Source: an uncultured Ruthenibacterium sp.
GTDB taxonomy: Bacteria; Bacillota; Clostridia; Oscillospirales; Ruminococcaceae
NCBI GenBank assembly: GCA_944386565.1
Contig: CALXBO010000010.1
Location: forward strand, 1 to 55,641
Direction: 5' to 3'
DNA length: 55,641 nt
The notes under the pieces are model-generated. The model had not been told where the DNA came from, did no database searches, and saw only the letters and a list, made by a program, of their open reading frames with translations. This document shows, piece after piece, positions 31,197-41,316 of this stretch (positions are counted from its first letter, which is position 1; each line of letters begins with the position of its first letter). Made by a program: the position numbers and the translations under genes.

Positions 31197-32648
31197 ATGA
31201 AGCTGACAGAACTGTTTGAGGGCATTGCCTATGAGGGGGTCCTTCCCGATGCGGAAGCCACACTGGTGACGCAGGACTCCCGCCGCGCCGCGCCGGGCGC
31301 CGTGTTTGTGTGCGCCAAGGGCCGCACCACGGACGGACACCGCTATGCCAAAGCGGCGCTCGAAGCGGGAGCCGCGTGCATCGTCACCGAGCACCCTCTG
31401 GGCCTGGAGCGCGAAGTGACCGTGGACAGCGGCCGCAAGGCGTATGCGCTTTTGTGCCACCGTTTCTTCGGCAACCCCGCGGAAAAGCTGCGGCTCGTCG
31501 CCGTCACGGGAACGAACGGAAAGACGACGGTGACGACGCTCATCAAGCAGGTTCTGGAGCAGACGGGACACAAAGCGGGACTGATCGGCACCATCCACAC
31601 GGAGATCGACACGATGGAGGTCCCCGCGAAATACACGACGCCCGAGGCGTGGGATCTGGCCGCGCTGCTGGCGCGCATGGTCATGGCGGGCTGCGACACG
31701 GCCGTCATGGAGGCCAGCAGCCAGGCGCTCGACCAGCTCCGGCTGTGGGGGCTGACGTTTGATGTCGGCGTGTTCACGAACCTGACGCAGGACCATCTCG
31801 ACTACCACGGCACGTTCGAAGAATACTATCAGGCGAAGAAGAGCCTGTTCCGTCAGGTGCGCACGATGATCGTGAACATCGACGACAGCTACGGCCGCCG
31901 TCTCGTGCAGGAGTGCGCAGGCGGTCCGGAGATCCTGACGTTCTCAACGCAGGACGACACGGCGGACTACACGGCCCACAACGTCGAACTGGACGCCGCG
32001 GGCGTGCGCTTCGAGATGGTGGGCAAGGGATTTATCCAGCGCATCCGGTTTCCGATGCCGGGCACATATTCCGTGCACAATGCGCTGGCTGCCGCCGCGG
32101 CTTCGATCGCGCTGGGAATATCCTCCGCGGATGCGTCCCGCGCTCTCGCGGCGACGCGGGGCGTGCGCGGTCGCTGCGAGGTGCTGTACAGCGGCGATTT
32201 CACCGTCCTGTGCGACTTCGCGCACACGGGCGACGCCATCGAGAAAGTGCTCTCCGGAATCGCCCCGTTCGTCAAGGGCAAGCTTATTGTGCTGTTCGGG
32301 TGCGCCGGTGAACGCGATGCCGAAAAACGTCCGCTGATGGCAGCCGCAGTTGTCAAGTATGCCGATTTTATCGTTTTGACTTCGGACAATCCCCGCAAGG
32401 AAGATCCGTATGATATAATAAAGGACGTTGAACCGGGGCTGAAAGCGTCCAAAAAGCCGTACCTCGTCGAGGTGGAACGGCGCACGGCGCTCCGGCGCGC
32501 CTTGTCGCGCCTGCGCAGCGGCGACGTTCTCGTGCTGTGCGGAAAGGGACACGAGGATTATCAGGTGATCGACGGGATGACGCTGTATCTCGACGAACAC
32601 CGGATTGTGAACGACTGGCTCCGGGAAAAAGGTCTGATTACAGAGTAA
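31197..32648 (+). CDS. murE: UDP-MurNAc-tripeptide ligase MurE, diaminopimelate type
   Basis: Adds the third amino acid of the stem peptide. 483 residues. ATP site GTNGKTT; the domain 3 motif SDNPRKEDP (about residue 396) is the meso-diaminopimelate signature, so the wall is predicted to contain mDAP rather than lysine. Kcx lysine region and YHGTFEEY are normal. The ATG is 12 bases after the transpeptidase. Confidence 0.96.
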   Translation: MKLTELFEGIAYEGVLPDAEATLVTQDSRRAAPGAVFVCAKGRTTDGHRYAKAALEAGAACIVTEHPLGLEREVTVDSGRKAYALLCHRFFGNPAEKLRLVAVTGTNGKTTVTTLIKQVLEQTGHKAGLIGTIHTEIDTMEVPAKYTTPEAWDLAALLARMVMAGCDTAVMEASSQALDQLRLWGLTFDVGVFTNLTQDHLDYHGTFEEYYQAKKSLFRQVRTMIVNIDDSYGRRLVQECAGGPEILTFSTQDDTADYTAHNVELDAAGVRFEMVGKGFIQRIRFPMPGTYSVHNALAAAAASIALGISSADASRALAATRGVRGRCEVLYSGDFTVLCDFAHTGDAIEKVLSGIAPFVKGKLIVLFGCAGERDAEKRPLMAAAVVKYADFIVLTSDNPRKEDPYDIIKDVEPGLKASKKPYLVEVERRTALRRALSRLRSGDVLVLCGKGHEDYQVIDGMTLYLDEHRIVNDWLREKGLITE

Positions 32649-32661
32649 GGGGGCTCTTCCA

Positions 32662-34050
32662 TTGAAGCCAATCAGCGCAAATACGCTCCTAAAGGGGCTG
32701 GGTGAGGCAGCACGCGATTTTGACGTCACTGCGGTCGTGACCGACAGCCGCGCCGTCTGTCCGGGCAGCGTGTTCGTCTGCATCCGCGGCGAGCGCGCCG
32801 ACGGACACGATTTTGCCGTTTCCGCCGCGGAGAACGGGGCGGGTGCGGTGCTCGTCCAGCACCCGGTCGAGGGACTCGCGCCGGAAAAGACTGTCTTCGT
32901 GAGCGATCCGCTCGATGCGATGATCGCTATGGGCAGGAATTACCGCGACCGGTTCTCCCGCTGCACTGTGCTGGGAGTGACGGGAAGCGTGGGAAAGACG
33001 ACGACGAAGGAATTCTGCGCCGCCGTCTTTTCTGCGTTCGGAAATACCATCAAAACGCAGGGAAATCAGAACAATGAGCTCGGCGTGCCCAACACGCTGT
33101 TCTCCATCGGCGACGATACGGATTACGCCGTCGTCGAGATGGGAATGCAGGGCCTGGGTGAGATCCAGAAGCTGACGCTCGCGGCCCGTCCGGCGGGCGC
33201 GATCATCTCCTGCATCGGCCGTGCGCATCTCGAGCAGCTCGGAACGCGGGAGAATATCCTGAAAGCCAAGATGGAGATCTGCGACGGCATGCCCGCGGGC
33301 GCGCCGCTCGTGCTCAACGGCGACGACGACTATCTGCCCTCGGCGCGCGTGCCGGGCCGTCTGCACCCCGTGTATTTCTCCCTGTCCGATCACAATGCGG
33401 ATGTGACGGCGTCCGGTGTGTTCGTGTCGGCCTCCGGCACGAGATTCCGCCTGCGCGACAAGGAGTTCGGCAGCTACGATGTGACGATCCCCGCCATGGG
33501 CGAACACAACGTGCGCAACGCGCTGTCAGCGTACGCGCTCGCCACCCGCCTGGGCCTTGACCCGGCCGCTGCGGCGCGCGCTCTGTCGCAGTACCGCACC
33601 ACCGGCCACCGTCAGAACATCACGCACCACGCGGGCGTGACCGTCATCGAAGACTGCTACAACGCCAATCCCGACAGCATGAAGGCGGCGCTGCGCACGC
33701 TCGAGGCGTATCCGACGCAGGGACGCCGCATCGCCGTGCTCGGCGATATGTTCGAGCTCGGCGCCATCAACGACGCCGCGCACACGCAGCTCGGAGAGGA
33801 TGCGGCGCAGTCGAGCGTTGCGTTCCTCATCACGGTGGGAGAGGCGGCGCGCCTGACGCACCGCCGCGCCGTGGCGCTCGGCGTGCCCGCAGTGCACTGT
33901 GCCGATAAAAAGGACGCGGCCGCGCTGCTGATCAGCTATTGCGAGCCCGACGACGTGGTGCTCGTCAAGGCCAGCCACGGCATGGCGTTCGAGACGATAC
34001 TGGACGATCTGTACGCGGCGCTGGATGTGAGAAAAGACGGGAGCGTGTGA
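32662..34050 (+). CDS. murF: UDP-MurNAc-pentapeptide synthetase MurF
   Basis: Adds D-Ala-D-Ala to the UDP-MurNAc tripeptide. 462 residues from a TTG start (GGGGG site). ATP site GVTGSVGKTTTKEF; NQNNELGVPNTLF and EDCYNANPDSMKAALRTLE are family motifs. It is 13 bases after murE. Confidence 0.96.
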   Translation: MKPISANTLLKGLGEAARDFDVTAVVTDSRAVCPGSVFVCIRGERADGHDFAVSAAENGAGAVLVQHPVEGLAPEKTVFVSDPLDAMIAMGRNYRDRFSRCTVLGVTGSVGKTTTKEFCAAVFSAFGNTIKTQGNQNNELGVPNTLFSIGDDTDYAVVEMGMQGLGEIQKLTLAARPAGAIISCIGRAHLEQLGTRENILKAKMEICDGMPAGAPLVLNGDDDYLPSARVPGRLHPVYFSLSDHNADVTASGVFVSASGTRFRLRDKEFGSYDVTIPAMGEHNVRNALSAYALATRLGLDPAAAARALSQYRTTGHRQNITHHAGVTVIEDCYNANPDSMKAALRTLEAYPTQGRRIAVLGDMFELGAINDAAHTQLGEDAAQSSVAFLITVGEAARLTHRRAVALGVPAVHCADKKDAAALLISYCEPDDVVLVKASHGMAFETILDDLYAALDVRKDGSV

Positions 34051-34054
34051 CCTG

Positions 34055-35068
34055 ATGACGAAATATGCATTCTTTTTTGCGGCTTTTACGGCCCTCGCCG
34101 TGACGGCGATCTCCGGTTGCTGGATCATTCCGTGGCTCAAGAAGCTGAAATTCGGCCAGACGATCAAGGAGATCGGCCCGACGTGGCACGCGGGCAAAAG
34201 CGGCACGCCCAACATGGGCGGCCTGACGTTTTACCTCGGCAGCCTCGCAGGCGTGTGCGTGGGTTATGCCACGCTCGTGCTCGGCGTGCCGGAGCTGTTC
34301 TCCGGTGCGGGTGCGTCGCAGGTGACGCGCCTGTACATCGCGGTGGTCACGGCGTTTGCGTTCGGTGCGGTCGGATTTCTGGACGACTACATCAAGGACG
34401 TCAAAAAGCGCAATCTCGGCCTGATGGCGCGCTACAAGATCATCGCGCAGGTGCTGATCACAACGGCATTTCTCGCTTCGCTTCACCTGTGCGGGGCGCT
34501 GAGCACGTTTGTCAACCTGCCGTTCTTCGGCACGGTCGACTTCGGCTGGACGTATTATCCCATCGCGTTCCTGCTCATCGTGGGCATGGTCAACGCGGTG
34601 AACCTGACGGACGGCATCGACGGCCTCGCGTCGAGCGTCACATTCCTGGCCATGCTGGGCTTCATGTTTATCGCCAGCCTTTTGGGCCAGACTACGATTG
34701 CACTGTATTCTGCGGCCATCGCCGGCGGATGTGCGGGATTCCTCGTGTGGAATTTCTATCCCGCCAAGACGTTCATGGGCGATACCGGCAGCATGTATCT
34801 GGGCGGCGCGGTCGTCGCGGCGGCGTTCTGCATGGGACGGCCCGAGCTGCTGCTGTTCAACGGAATTATTTATCTGTGCGAGGCGGGCAGCGTGATGCTG
34901 CAAGTCTCTTACTTCAAGCTGACGCACGGCAAACGAATCTTCAAGATGAGCCCCATCCACCATCATTTTGAGATGTGCGGGTGGAGCGAGGTGAAGATCG
35001 TCTCCGTGTTCAGCTTCATTACGCTGATGTTCGTACTGCTCGGGTGTATGTACGTTTACGTCGGCTGA
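34055..35068 (+). CDS. mraY: Phospho-MurNAc-pentapeptide transferase MraY
   Basis: Forms lipid I at the membrane. 337 residues, about ten membrane helices. Conserved loops: HAGKSGTPNMGG, GFLDDYIKD with the paired Asp, NLTDGIDGLASS, FMGDTGSMYLGG and MSPIHHHFE. The start is four bases after murF. Confidence 0.97.
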   Translation: MTKYAFFFAAFTALAVTAISGCWIIPWLKKLKFGQTIKEIGPTWHAGKSGTPNMGGLTFYLGSLAGVCVGYATLVLGVPELFSGAGASQVTRLYIAVVTAFAFGAVGFLDDYIKDVKKRNLGLMARYKIIAQVLITTAFLASLHLCGALSTFVNLPFFGTVDFGWTYYPIAFLLIVGMVNAVNLTDGIDGLASSVTFLAMLGFMFIASLLGQTTIALYSAAIAGGCAGFLVWNFYPAKTFMGDTGSMYLGGAVVAAAFCMGRPELLLFNGIIYLCEAGSVMLQVSYFKLTHGKRIFKMSPIHHHFEMCGWSEVKIVSVFSFITLMFVLLGCMYVYVG

Positions 35069-35091
35069 GTACGGAAACGGAGGTCCTGCCC

Positions 35092-36297
35092 ATGGCGGAT
35101 ATGGCGAAGAAACGGTATAAAATGAAGAGCGCTGCGCCGTCTCTCGGAAGACGGCCGAAAACGCTGCGCGGCCTGCTGGCGCAGGTGAAGCCGCTTTCGG
35201 GAATCGACGTGCCGTTTGTCACCATTGTGCTTGTCATGGTGGCGTTCGGGCTCGTCATGGTGTTCAGCGCGAGCTATGCATCCGCGTACTATCGCTTCGG
35301 CGACAGCATGACCTACATCCGGAAACAGGTGTTTTTCGCAGTTCTGGGCATTATAGCGATGTTCATCATCGCACATATCGACTATCGCCGTCTGTACAAG
35401 TGGGCCTTTGGGATCATGGTCGTCACGGTTCTGCTGCTCGTCATCGTTCTCTTCATGCGGCCGATCAGCAATGCCCGGCGCTGGATCATTCTTCCCGTGG
35501 GCGGCACCTTCCAACCCTCCGAGATCGCGAAGTTTGCGATCATCGTCCTGTTCGCACGTCTGATGACGGCCAATGCCAACCGGATGAAAGAGTTCCGGTA
35601 CGGCGTGCTTCCGTTTCTGACGATTTTTGCCGTCGTCGTGACGCTGATGCTGCTGGAGCCGCACCTGTCCGGCACGGTGCTCATTCTGACCATCGGTCTG
35701 ACGATGATGTTCGTCGGCGGAACGAGCCTCATCTGGTTCGGCGTCGCCGTCGGCGGGCTTGCCGCGGCGATCGTCGGCGTCATCGTGATGTTCCCGGACC
35801 TTGTGTGGTACGCGGAGAGCCGTCTGCAGTACTGGATCGACCCCTTTTCCGACGCGCTCGGAAAAGGGCACCAGACCATCCAGAGTATGTACGCCATCAG
35901 CTCCGGCGGCCTGTTCGGGGTCGGCATCGGCAATTCGGCGCAGAAGTATCTGTATCTTCCCGAGCCGCAGAACGACTTCATCTTTGCCATCCTGTGCGAA
36001 GAACTCGGCTTCGTCGGAGCACTGATCGTCATTTTCCTGTTCATCGCGCTGCTGGTGCGCGGGCTTCAGATCGCCTTTAAGGCGGCCGACCGCTTCGGTT
36101 CGCTGATCGTCATCGGCGTCGTTACGCAGATCACCGTGCAGGCGATTCTGAATATCGCCGTCGTGACGAACACCATCCCGAACACCGGCATCAGCCTGCC
36201 GTTCTTCTCGTACGGAGGAACGTCGCTGTTCATGCTGCTCTGTGAGATCGGCGTCGTGCTCTCCGTGGCGCGGAGAAGCGGCGTTGACAAGACATAA
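35092..36297 (+). CDS. ftsW: Lipid II polymerase FtsW (SEDS family)
   Basis: SEDS glycosyltransferase of the septum, partner of the FtsI-type protein. 401 residues from the ATG at 35092 (GGAGG upstream); an in-frame start inside mraY is unlikely. About ten membrane helices. Motifs: NARRWIILPVGGTFQPSEIA, HLSGTVLILTIGL, NDFIFAILCEELGF and TGISLPFFSYGGTSLFM. Confidence 0.95.
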   Translation: MADMAKKRYKMKSAAPSLGRRPKTLRGLLAQVKPLSGIDVPFVTIVLVMVAFGLVMVFSASYASAYYRFGDSMTYIRKQVFFAVLGIIAMFIIAHIDYRRLYKWAFGIMVVTVLLLVIVLFMRPISNARRWIILPVGGTFQPSEIAKFAIIVLFARLMTANANRMKEFRYGVLPFLTIFAVVVTLMLLEPHLSGTVLILTIGLTMMFVGGTSLIWFGVAVGGLAAAIVGVIVMFPDLVWYAESRLQYWIDPFSDALGKGHQTIQSMYAISSGGLFGVGIGNSAQKYLYLPEPQNDFIFAILCEELGFVGALIVIFLFIALLVRGLQIAFKAADRFGSLIVIGVVTQITVQAILNIAVVTNTIPNTGISLPFFSYGGTSLFMLLCEIGVVLSVARRSGVDKT

Positions 36298-36318
36298 CTG
36301 AAACGAGGAGGAAGCACC

Positions 36319-37440
36319 ATGCGCGTGCTCATTGCCGCCGGAGGAACGGCGGGACATGTCAATCCTGCGCTTGCGATCGCGGGCTATATCCGCCGCAAGC
36401 GTCCCGACGCGGAGATCTTCTTTGCGGGACGCGAGAAGGGAATGGAATACGGCCTTGTCACCAAGGCGGGCTATCCGTTCTGTCCGATCGAGGTAAACGG
36501 CATCCAGCGCCGTCTCACGCCGAAGAATATCGTGCGCAACGTGGAGGCTGTGTATCATCTGGCACTCGCCGCGCCGCGCGCCGCCGCCATCCTGCGCGAC
36601 GTGCGCCCTGATCTTGTCATCGGCGCGGGCGGCTACGTCAGCGGCCCCGTTGTGCGCGCAGCGCAGAAGCGCGGCATCAAAACGGCCATCCATGAACAGA
36701 ACGCATTCCCGGGCGTGACGAACAAGCTGCTCGCCCCCGGCGCGAGCGTGGTGTTCGCCGCGATGCCCGACGCCGTGGAGCGCCTCGGTGCGCCGGAGAA
36801 AACGGTCGTCGTCGGCAATCCGGTGCGCGAGGAGATGTTCCGCACCGACCGCGTTTCGGCGCGCCGTGCGCTCGGTGTCCGCGACAGCCAGGTCGTCATC
36901 GTGTCGTTCGGCGGCTCGCTGGGTGCAATGGTTCTCAACCAGCGCGTGGCCGATCTTGCGGTGTGGGAACTTGCGAACCGCGATTTCCGCCACATCCATG
37001 CCACAGGCAGCATCGAAAAGGCGGATTTCGCTGCACTGGCGCACGAGAAGGGGATCGACTGTGATCCCCGGTTCGAGATCCGCGAATACATCGACGACAT
37101 GCCGCAGCTTCTGGCCGCGGCGGATCTTGTCATCAGCCGCGCCGGCGCTCTCACGCTGGCGGAGATCGCGGCGGTCGGACGAGCGTCCGTGCTCATTCCG
37201 TCGCCGAACGTCGCCGAAAACCATCAGTATCACAACGCCATGCAGCTCCAGAAGCTGGGCGCGGCCGTTGTGGCTGAGGAGAAGAACCTCACCGGCGAGG
37301 GCCTGATCCGCATTGTGGATGAGCTCACGAGCGATCCGGCGCAGCTCATGGTGATGGGCGCAAAGGCGCGCGAACTCGCGCAGCCCGATTCGCTTGAAAT
37401 GATCTATCATGAGCTGGAAAAGCTGATGGAAGGCGTCTGA
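36319..37440 (+). CDS. murG: Lipid II synthase MurG
   Basis: Transfers GlcNAc to lipid I on the inner membrane face. 373 residues, with GGTAGHVNPALAIAG at the N-terminus, VGNPVREEMF, and the UDP-GlcNAc site VISRAGALTLAEIAAVGRAS. Starts 21 bases after ftsW with a GAGGAGG site. Confidence 0.97.
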   Translation: MRVLIAAGGTAGHVNPALAIAGYIRRKRPDAEIFFAGREKGMEYGLVTKAGYPFCPIEVNGIQRRLTPKNIVRNVEAVYHLALAAPRAAAILRDVRPDLVIGAGGYVSGPVVRAAQKRGIKTAIHEQNAFPGVTNKLLAPGASVVFAAMPDAVERLGAPEKTVVVGNPVREEMFRTDRVSARRALGVRDSQVVIVSFGGSLGAMVLNQRVADLAVWELANRDFRHIHATGSIEKADFAALAHEKGIDCDPRFEIREYIDDMPQLLAAADLVISRAGALTLAEIAAVGRASVLIPSPNVAENHQYHNAMQLQKLGAAVVAEEKNLTGEGLIRIVDELTSDPAQLMVMGAKARELAQPDSLEMIYHELEKLMEGV

Positions 37441-37513
37441 ACTCTTCATTTTCACAGAAAAACGCACTTTCGCATAGAATGGCGCAAAAGCAATTCAAAG
37501 CGAGGTGCGGGTT

Positions 37514-38794
37514 ATGCGGTCCATCATCGTCAGCGGTCCGAGCCGTCTGTCCGGCAGCGTTTGCGTGCCGGGAGCGAAGAACAGTGTCCTCCCCATTTTT
37601 GCGGCCTCCCTGCTCTGTGCGGGAACGGTCACGCTCCACAATGTACCCCGCCTCTCGGACGTGTCCGCGGCGGCGGAGATCCATGCGGCGCTGGGCTGTA
37701 CGGCCGTTCTGGCGGGACACGCCGCCGTGCTCTGCGCGGACGGCATGACGGCTTGTGATATCCCGCACACCCTCTCCGCAAAAATGCGCTCGTCGGTCTT
37801 TTATCTTGCTCCGCTGCTGATCCGCACGGGGCGCGCGGCGCTCTCCGCGCCCGGAGGATGCAATCTCGGGCCCCGTCCCATCGACATTCACGTGGACGGC
37901 CTGTGCGCGATGGGCGCGCAGGTCGTACAGGAGGGCGGGGGAGCGAGCGCGCTCGTCGCGCCCGACGGACTGCACGGAACGGATTACACGCTCCGCTTTC
38001 CGAGCGTCGGGGCGACGGAGACGCTGCTCACTGCGGCGTGTGCCGCCCGCGGGACGACGGTCCTGCGCGGCGTGGCGGAGGAGCCGGAAGTCGTCGACCT
38101 CGCGCGTTTTCTGCGCGCGGCGGGAGCGGACATTGCGGGCGAGGGAACAAGCCGCATCACGGTGCGCGGCGGCCGGCCGCTGTTCGGAACGGAGTACACC
38201 GTCTGTCCGGACCGGATTGTTGCGGCGACCGTTCTGTGCGCGGCAGCCGGGTGCGGAGGCGAGGTGATCGTCGACGGATGCCCGGCAGCGCAGCTCGAGC
38301 CGCTGCTCACGCTTCTGCGGCGGGCGGGATGCGTGGCTACGACACTCGGCCCGCGCACGGCGGCTCTGTCGTCCGACGGCGTCCTGCATGGGCTCGGGCT
38401 TGTGCAGACCGGAGTGTATCCCGGATTCCCGACAGACATGGCGCCGCTGCTCGGCGCTGCGCTTTTGCGCGCGGACGGGATGACTGTGATCCGCGACACC
38501 ATCTTTTCAAACCGGTTCGCCTGTGCGGCCGGGTTTGCCGAGCTGGGGGCGAATGCCGCCGCATCGGGCGAGAGCCTGATCGTCGGGGGCGCCTGCGCGC
38601 TGCGCGCGGCCTGCGTCTCCTCGCCGGATCTGCGCGGCGGCGCGGCGCTGGTCATCGCCGCGATGATGTCCGAGGGCGAGTCCGTTGTGGAAGACGCACA
38701 GTATATCGACCGCGGTTATGAGGACATTGCCGCGCTTTTTGCACCCTTGGGGGCGCAGATCGAGACCGGCTGCGGATGCCCGTGCGCCGTTTGA
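37514..38794 (+). CDS. murA: UDP-GlcNAc 1-carboxyvinyltransferase MurA
   Basis: First committed step of peptidoglycan precursor synthesis. 426 residues from the ATG at 37514 (GAGGTG seven bases upstream). The PEP-binding Cys is in APGGCNLGPRPIDIHV, so the enzyme should be fosfomycin sensitive; KN is in PGAKNSVLPIFAAS. Placement between murG and ftsQ occurs in some Firmicutes. Codon use is GC-rich like the neighbours. Confidence 0.94.
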   Translation: MRSIIVSGPSRLSGSVCVPGAKNSVLPIFAASLLCAGTVTLHNVPRLSDVSAAAEIHAALGCTAVLAGHAAVLCADGMTACDIPHTLSAKMRSSVFYLAPLLIRTGRAALSAPGGCNLGPRPIDIHVDGLCAMGAQVVQEGGGASALVAPDGLHGTDYTLRFPSVGATETLLTAACAARGTTVLRGVAEEPEVVDLARFLRAAGADIAGEGTSRITVRGGRPLFGTEYTVCPDRIVAATVLCAAAGCGGEVIVDGCPAAQLEPLLTLLRRAGCVATTLGPRTAALSSDGVLHGLGLVQTGVYPGFPTDMAPLLGAALLRADGMTVIRDTIFSNRFACAAGFAELGANAAASGESLIVGGACALRAACVSSPDLRGGAALVIAAMMSEGESVVEDAQYIDRGYEDIAALFAPLGAQIETGCGCPCAV

Positions 38795-38821
38795 GGCAAA
38801 GAAGTACAAAGGAGGCTGTGT

Positions 38822-39907
38822 ATGGCACAAAAACGCGGCGCAGCGCCGCGCAAACAAAACGGGACGGAGAAGCCTGCGGCGCGCGCGCCGGAGACACCGC
38901 TGATCCCGATCGCACAGCCTTCGGAACCCGCCGCACCCCGGAACCGGGGCGCGGCAAATGCTCCGAAGCCCGGAAAGTCCGGCCCGGGGGCCGGGCGCAC
39001 ACAGGCGAAGGGAAAGACAAAAGCGAGAACAAAGGCGGGAGACGGCCGGACGCCGCCGAAAAAGGCCCCGGCGCCGCCCGCACGAAAGGCGGCCGGAAAC
39101 ACCGGGCGGGAGCAGTCTCGCCCGTCCGCCGGCCGGCGCCGCGCGCGGACGATCAGTTACGGTGAGGCGCTGCGCCGAAGACGAAGGAACAAAATCCTTG
39201 CGGGCGCGGTCATAACGGTGGTGCTGGCCGTCGGCCTCTTTGCTTCGTTCCGTGTGATTTTTCAGGTGAACACCATTTCCGTCACGGGGGAGACTCCGTA
39301 CACGGCAGAGCAGGTCGTGAAGATTCTGCCGTTTGCCGAGGGAGACAGTATGTTCAGCGTCCGGGATGAGAAAATCAGCCAGACGCTGACTTCGCAGCTG
39401 CCGTACATTGAAAGTGTGAATGTGTTGCGCCGCCTGCCGGACTCCGTGGAGATCCAGCTGACGGCCGCGCAGGAGAAATATTACATCAACAGCATTTCCG
39501 GCTGGGTGGTTCTCAGCGAGAGCTTCAAGATTCTCCGCGTCACAATGGAACAGCCCCAGGGGCTGGTCCTGATTTCCGGGGCGGAAGCGGACAACCCCGT
39601 CCAGGGCGAACAGGTCGTCCTCACGGATGCGGACAAGCAGGAGGCGCTGGAGAGCCTGCTCGCTTCGCTCCGCAGCACGGAGTTCCCGGATGTTTCCGGC
39701 ATCAACGTGGAGAGCGTCTATGAGATGTCGGTCCAGTACGGCAGCGTGCGCGTCCTCGTGGGAACGGTGAACGAACTGGACGCAAAACTGGACTGGGCAA
39801 AGTACCTTCTGACGGACATGCAGGTGCAGGGCGAACAGAGCGGTACGCTGGACGTCAGCACGAGAAACAGCGAGGGCCGATTGACCGGCCACTGGCTCCC
39901 GGACTGA
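38822..39907 (+). CDS. ftsQ: FtsQ/DivIB cell division protein
   Basis: 361 residues. A long basic, Ala/Pro/Lys-rich cytoplasmic N-terminus (about 120 residues) precedes one membrane helix (ILAGAVITVVLAVGLFASFR) and an extracytoplasmic POTRA domain (FQVNTISVTGETPYTAEQVV, LPYIESVNVLRRLPDSVEIQ) followed by the beta domain. It completes the FtsQ-FtsL part of the divisome. The disordered N-terminus is longer than usual. Confidence 0.9.
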   Translation: MAQKRGAAPRKQNGTEKPAARAPETPLIPIAQPSEPAAPRNRGAANAPKPGKSGPGAGRTQAKGKTKARTKAGDGRTPPKKAPAPPARKAAGNTGREQSRPSAGRRRARTISYGEALRRRRRNKILAGAVITVVLAVGLFASFRVIFQVNTISVTGETPYTAEQVVKILPFAEGDSMFSVRDEKISQTLTSQLPYIESVNVLRRLPDSVEIQLTAAQEKYYINSISGWVVLSESFKILRVTMEQPQGLVLISGAEADNPVQGEQVVLTDADKQEALESLLASLRSTEFPDVSGINVESVYEMSVQYGSVRVLVGTVNELDAKLDWAKYLLTDMQVQGEQSGTLDVSTRNSEGRLTGHWLPD

Positions 39908-39949
39908 CGACACCAGACTACCATTTTCTCTCTTTTTATACACTTGTGC

Positions 39950-39978
39950 TTGAATTTGCGAATAACTTCTGATACAAT
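39950..39978 (+). promoter_or_regulatory. ftsZ promoter
   Basis: TTGAAT (39950-39955), 17-bp spacer, TACAAT (39973-39978), about 80 bases before the ftsZ start. It gives ftsZ independent expression. Confidence 0.7.
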
Positions 39979-40058
39979 AACACTTGATGTATCATATTCC
40001 AATGACTCATACCCCGGCCGTTCCGGCTGGATCGAAATTACTTTAGGGGGAATTTTTC

Positions 40059-41231
40059 GTGGCATTCATCCTCGACGAAGAGCTGCAAAATGTAACTAAT
40101 ATCAAGGTCGTCGGCGTGGGCGGCGGCGGCGGAAACGCCGTGAACCGCATGGTCGAATGCGGCCTGCGCGGCGTCGAGTTCATCAGCATGAACACGGATC
40201 AGCAGGCGCTGTTCAAGTCCGCCGCAACGCAGAAGGTGCAGCTTGGCGCTAAGCTCACGAAGGGACGCGGCGCGGGCGCCGATCCGGAAGTCGGCCAGCG
40301 CAGCGCCGAGGAAAGCCGCGAGGAGATCGCCGCGGCTCTGAAGGGCGCGCAGATGGCCTTCATCACCGCCGGTATGGGCGGCGGCACCGGCACGGGCGCT
40401 GCCCCGGTGGTTGCCGAAGTCGCGAAAGAGCTCGGAATCCTGACGGTCGGCATCGTCACGAAGCCGTTTGCCTTTGAGGGCAAGCGCAAGATGCAGATGG
40501 CCGAGATCGGTATTTCCGGCCTGCTCGAGCGCGTTGACTCCCTTATTGTTATCCCGAACGAGCGTTTGAAGTGCATCAGCCAGGAGAAGATCACGCTGGC
40601 CAATGCCTTTGAGGCGGCCGACAATGTCCTGCGTCAGGGCGTTGAGTCCATCTCTGCCCTGATCAACGTTGCGGCGTTCATCAACCTCGACTTTGCCGAC
40701 GTGCGCAGCATCATGAAGGATGCCGGCTATGCCCACATGGGCGTCGGCACGGCGAAAGGCGTCAACAAGGCCGAGGATGCGGCCAATGCCGCCATCTCCA
40801 GCCCGCTGCTCGAGACGAGCATTGCCGGTGCGCGCGGCGTCATCATCAACATCACCTCTTCTCCGGACATCGGTCTCGACGATGTGGAGAAGGCGGCGAC
40901 GCTCATCACGAACTCCGCTCACCCCGATGCAAACATCATCTGGGGCGCTGCGTTCGACGAGTCCCTCAAGGACGAAATGTGCATCACCGTTGTGGCGACG
41001 GGTTTTGACGTCATCGAGAGTCAGACTCCCGGCGGCGGCGTGAACGTGACGTTCGCCAGCGAGAAGGCCCCGGTCCGTCCGACGGCTCCCGCAATGCCGG
41101 TTCAGGCCGCGCCTGTCCAGAACACCGCTCCGGTTCAGCCTGTTGCGCCCGTGCGCAGCGAGCCGGTGCGCGAGGAGAGCGACAACAGCTTCTATGACGA
41201 CGTTCTCACCATGATCAACAACCGCCGATAA
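40059..41231 (+). CDS. ftsZ: Cell division protein FtsZ
   Basis: Tubulin-like GTPase that forms the Z ring. 390 residues from a GTG (AGGGGG upstream). GTP site GGGTGTGAAPVV, T7 loop NLDFADVRSIM, a disordered linker rich in Pro/Val/Gln (about 335-375) and a C-terminal peptide ending NSFYDDVLTMINNRR. No ftsA precedes it; SepF or another anchor must be elsewhere. Confidence 0.98.
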   Translation: MAFILDEELQNVTNIKVVGVGGGGGNAVNRMVECGLRGVEFISMNTDQQALFKSAATQKVQLGAKLTKGRGAGADPEVGQRSAEESREEIAAALKGAQMAFITAGMGGGTGTGAAPVVAEVAKELGILTVGIVTKPFAFEGKRKMQMAEIGISGLLERVDSLIVIPNERLKCISQEKITLANAFEAADNVLRQGVESISALINVAAFINLDFADVRSIMKDAGYAHMGVGTAKGVNKAEDAANAAISSPLLETSIAGARGVIINITSSPDIGLDDVEKAATLITNSAHPDANIIWGAAFDESLKDEMCITVVATGFDVIESQTPGGGVNVTFASEKAPVRPTAPAMPVQAAPVQNTAPVQPVAPVRSEPVREESDNSFYDDVLTMINNRR

Positions 41232-41241
41232 GTGTACATGC

Positions 41242-41275
41242 AGCCGGAACTTCCGAGAGAAGTTCCGGCTTTTTC
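41242..41275 (+). terminator. ftsZ terminator
   Basis: AGCCGGAACTTC and GAAGTTCCGGCT form a 12-bp stem followed by five T. Confidence 0.9.
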
Positions 41276-41316
41276 TGTTAAAATTCAGAACGCGGTATTT
41301 TCTTTTGGCTCTTTTT

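Noticed and set aside
28911..31808. A 965-codon minus-strand frame opposite ftsI and murE
   Set aside because: Arg/His-rich antisense translation with no motif; the plus strand encodes clear FtsI and MurE.
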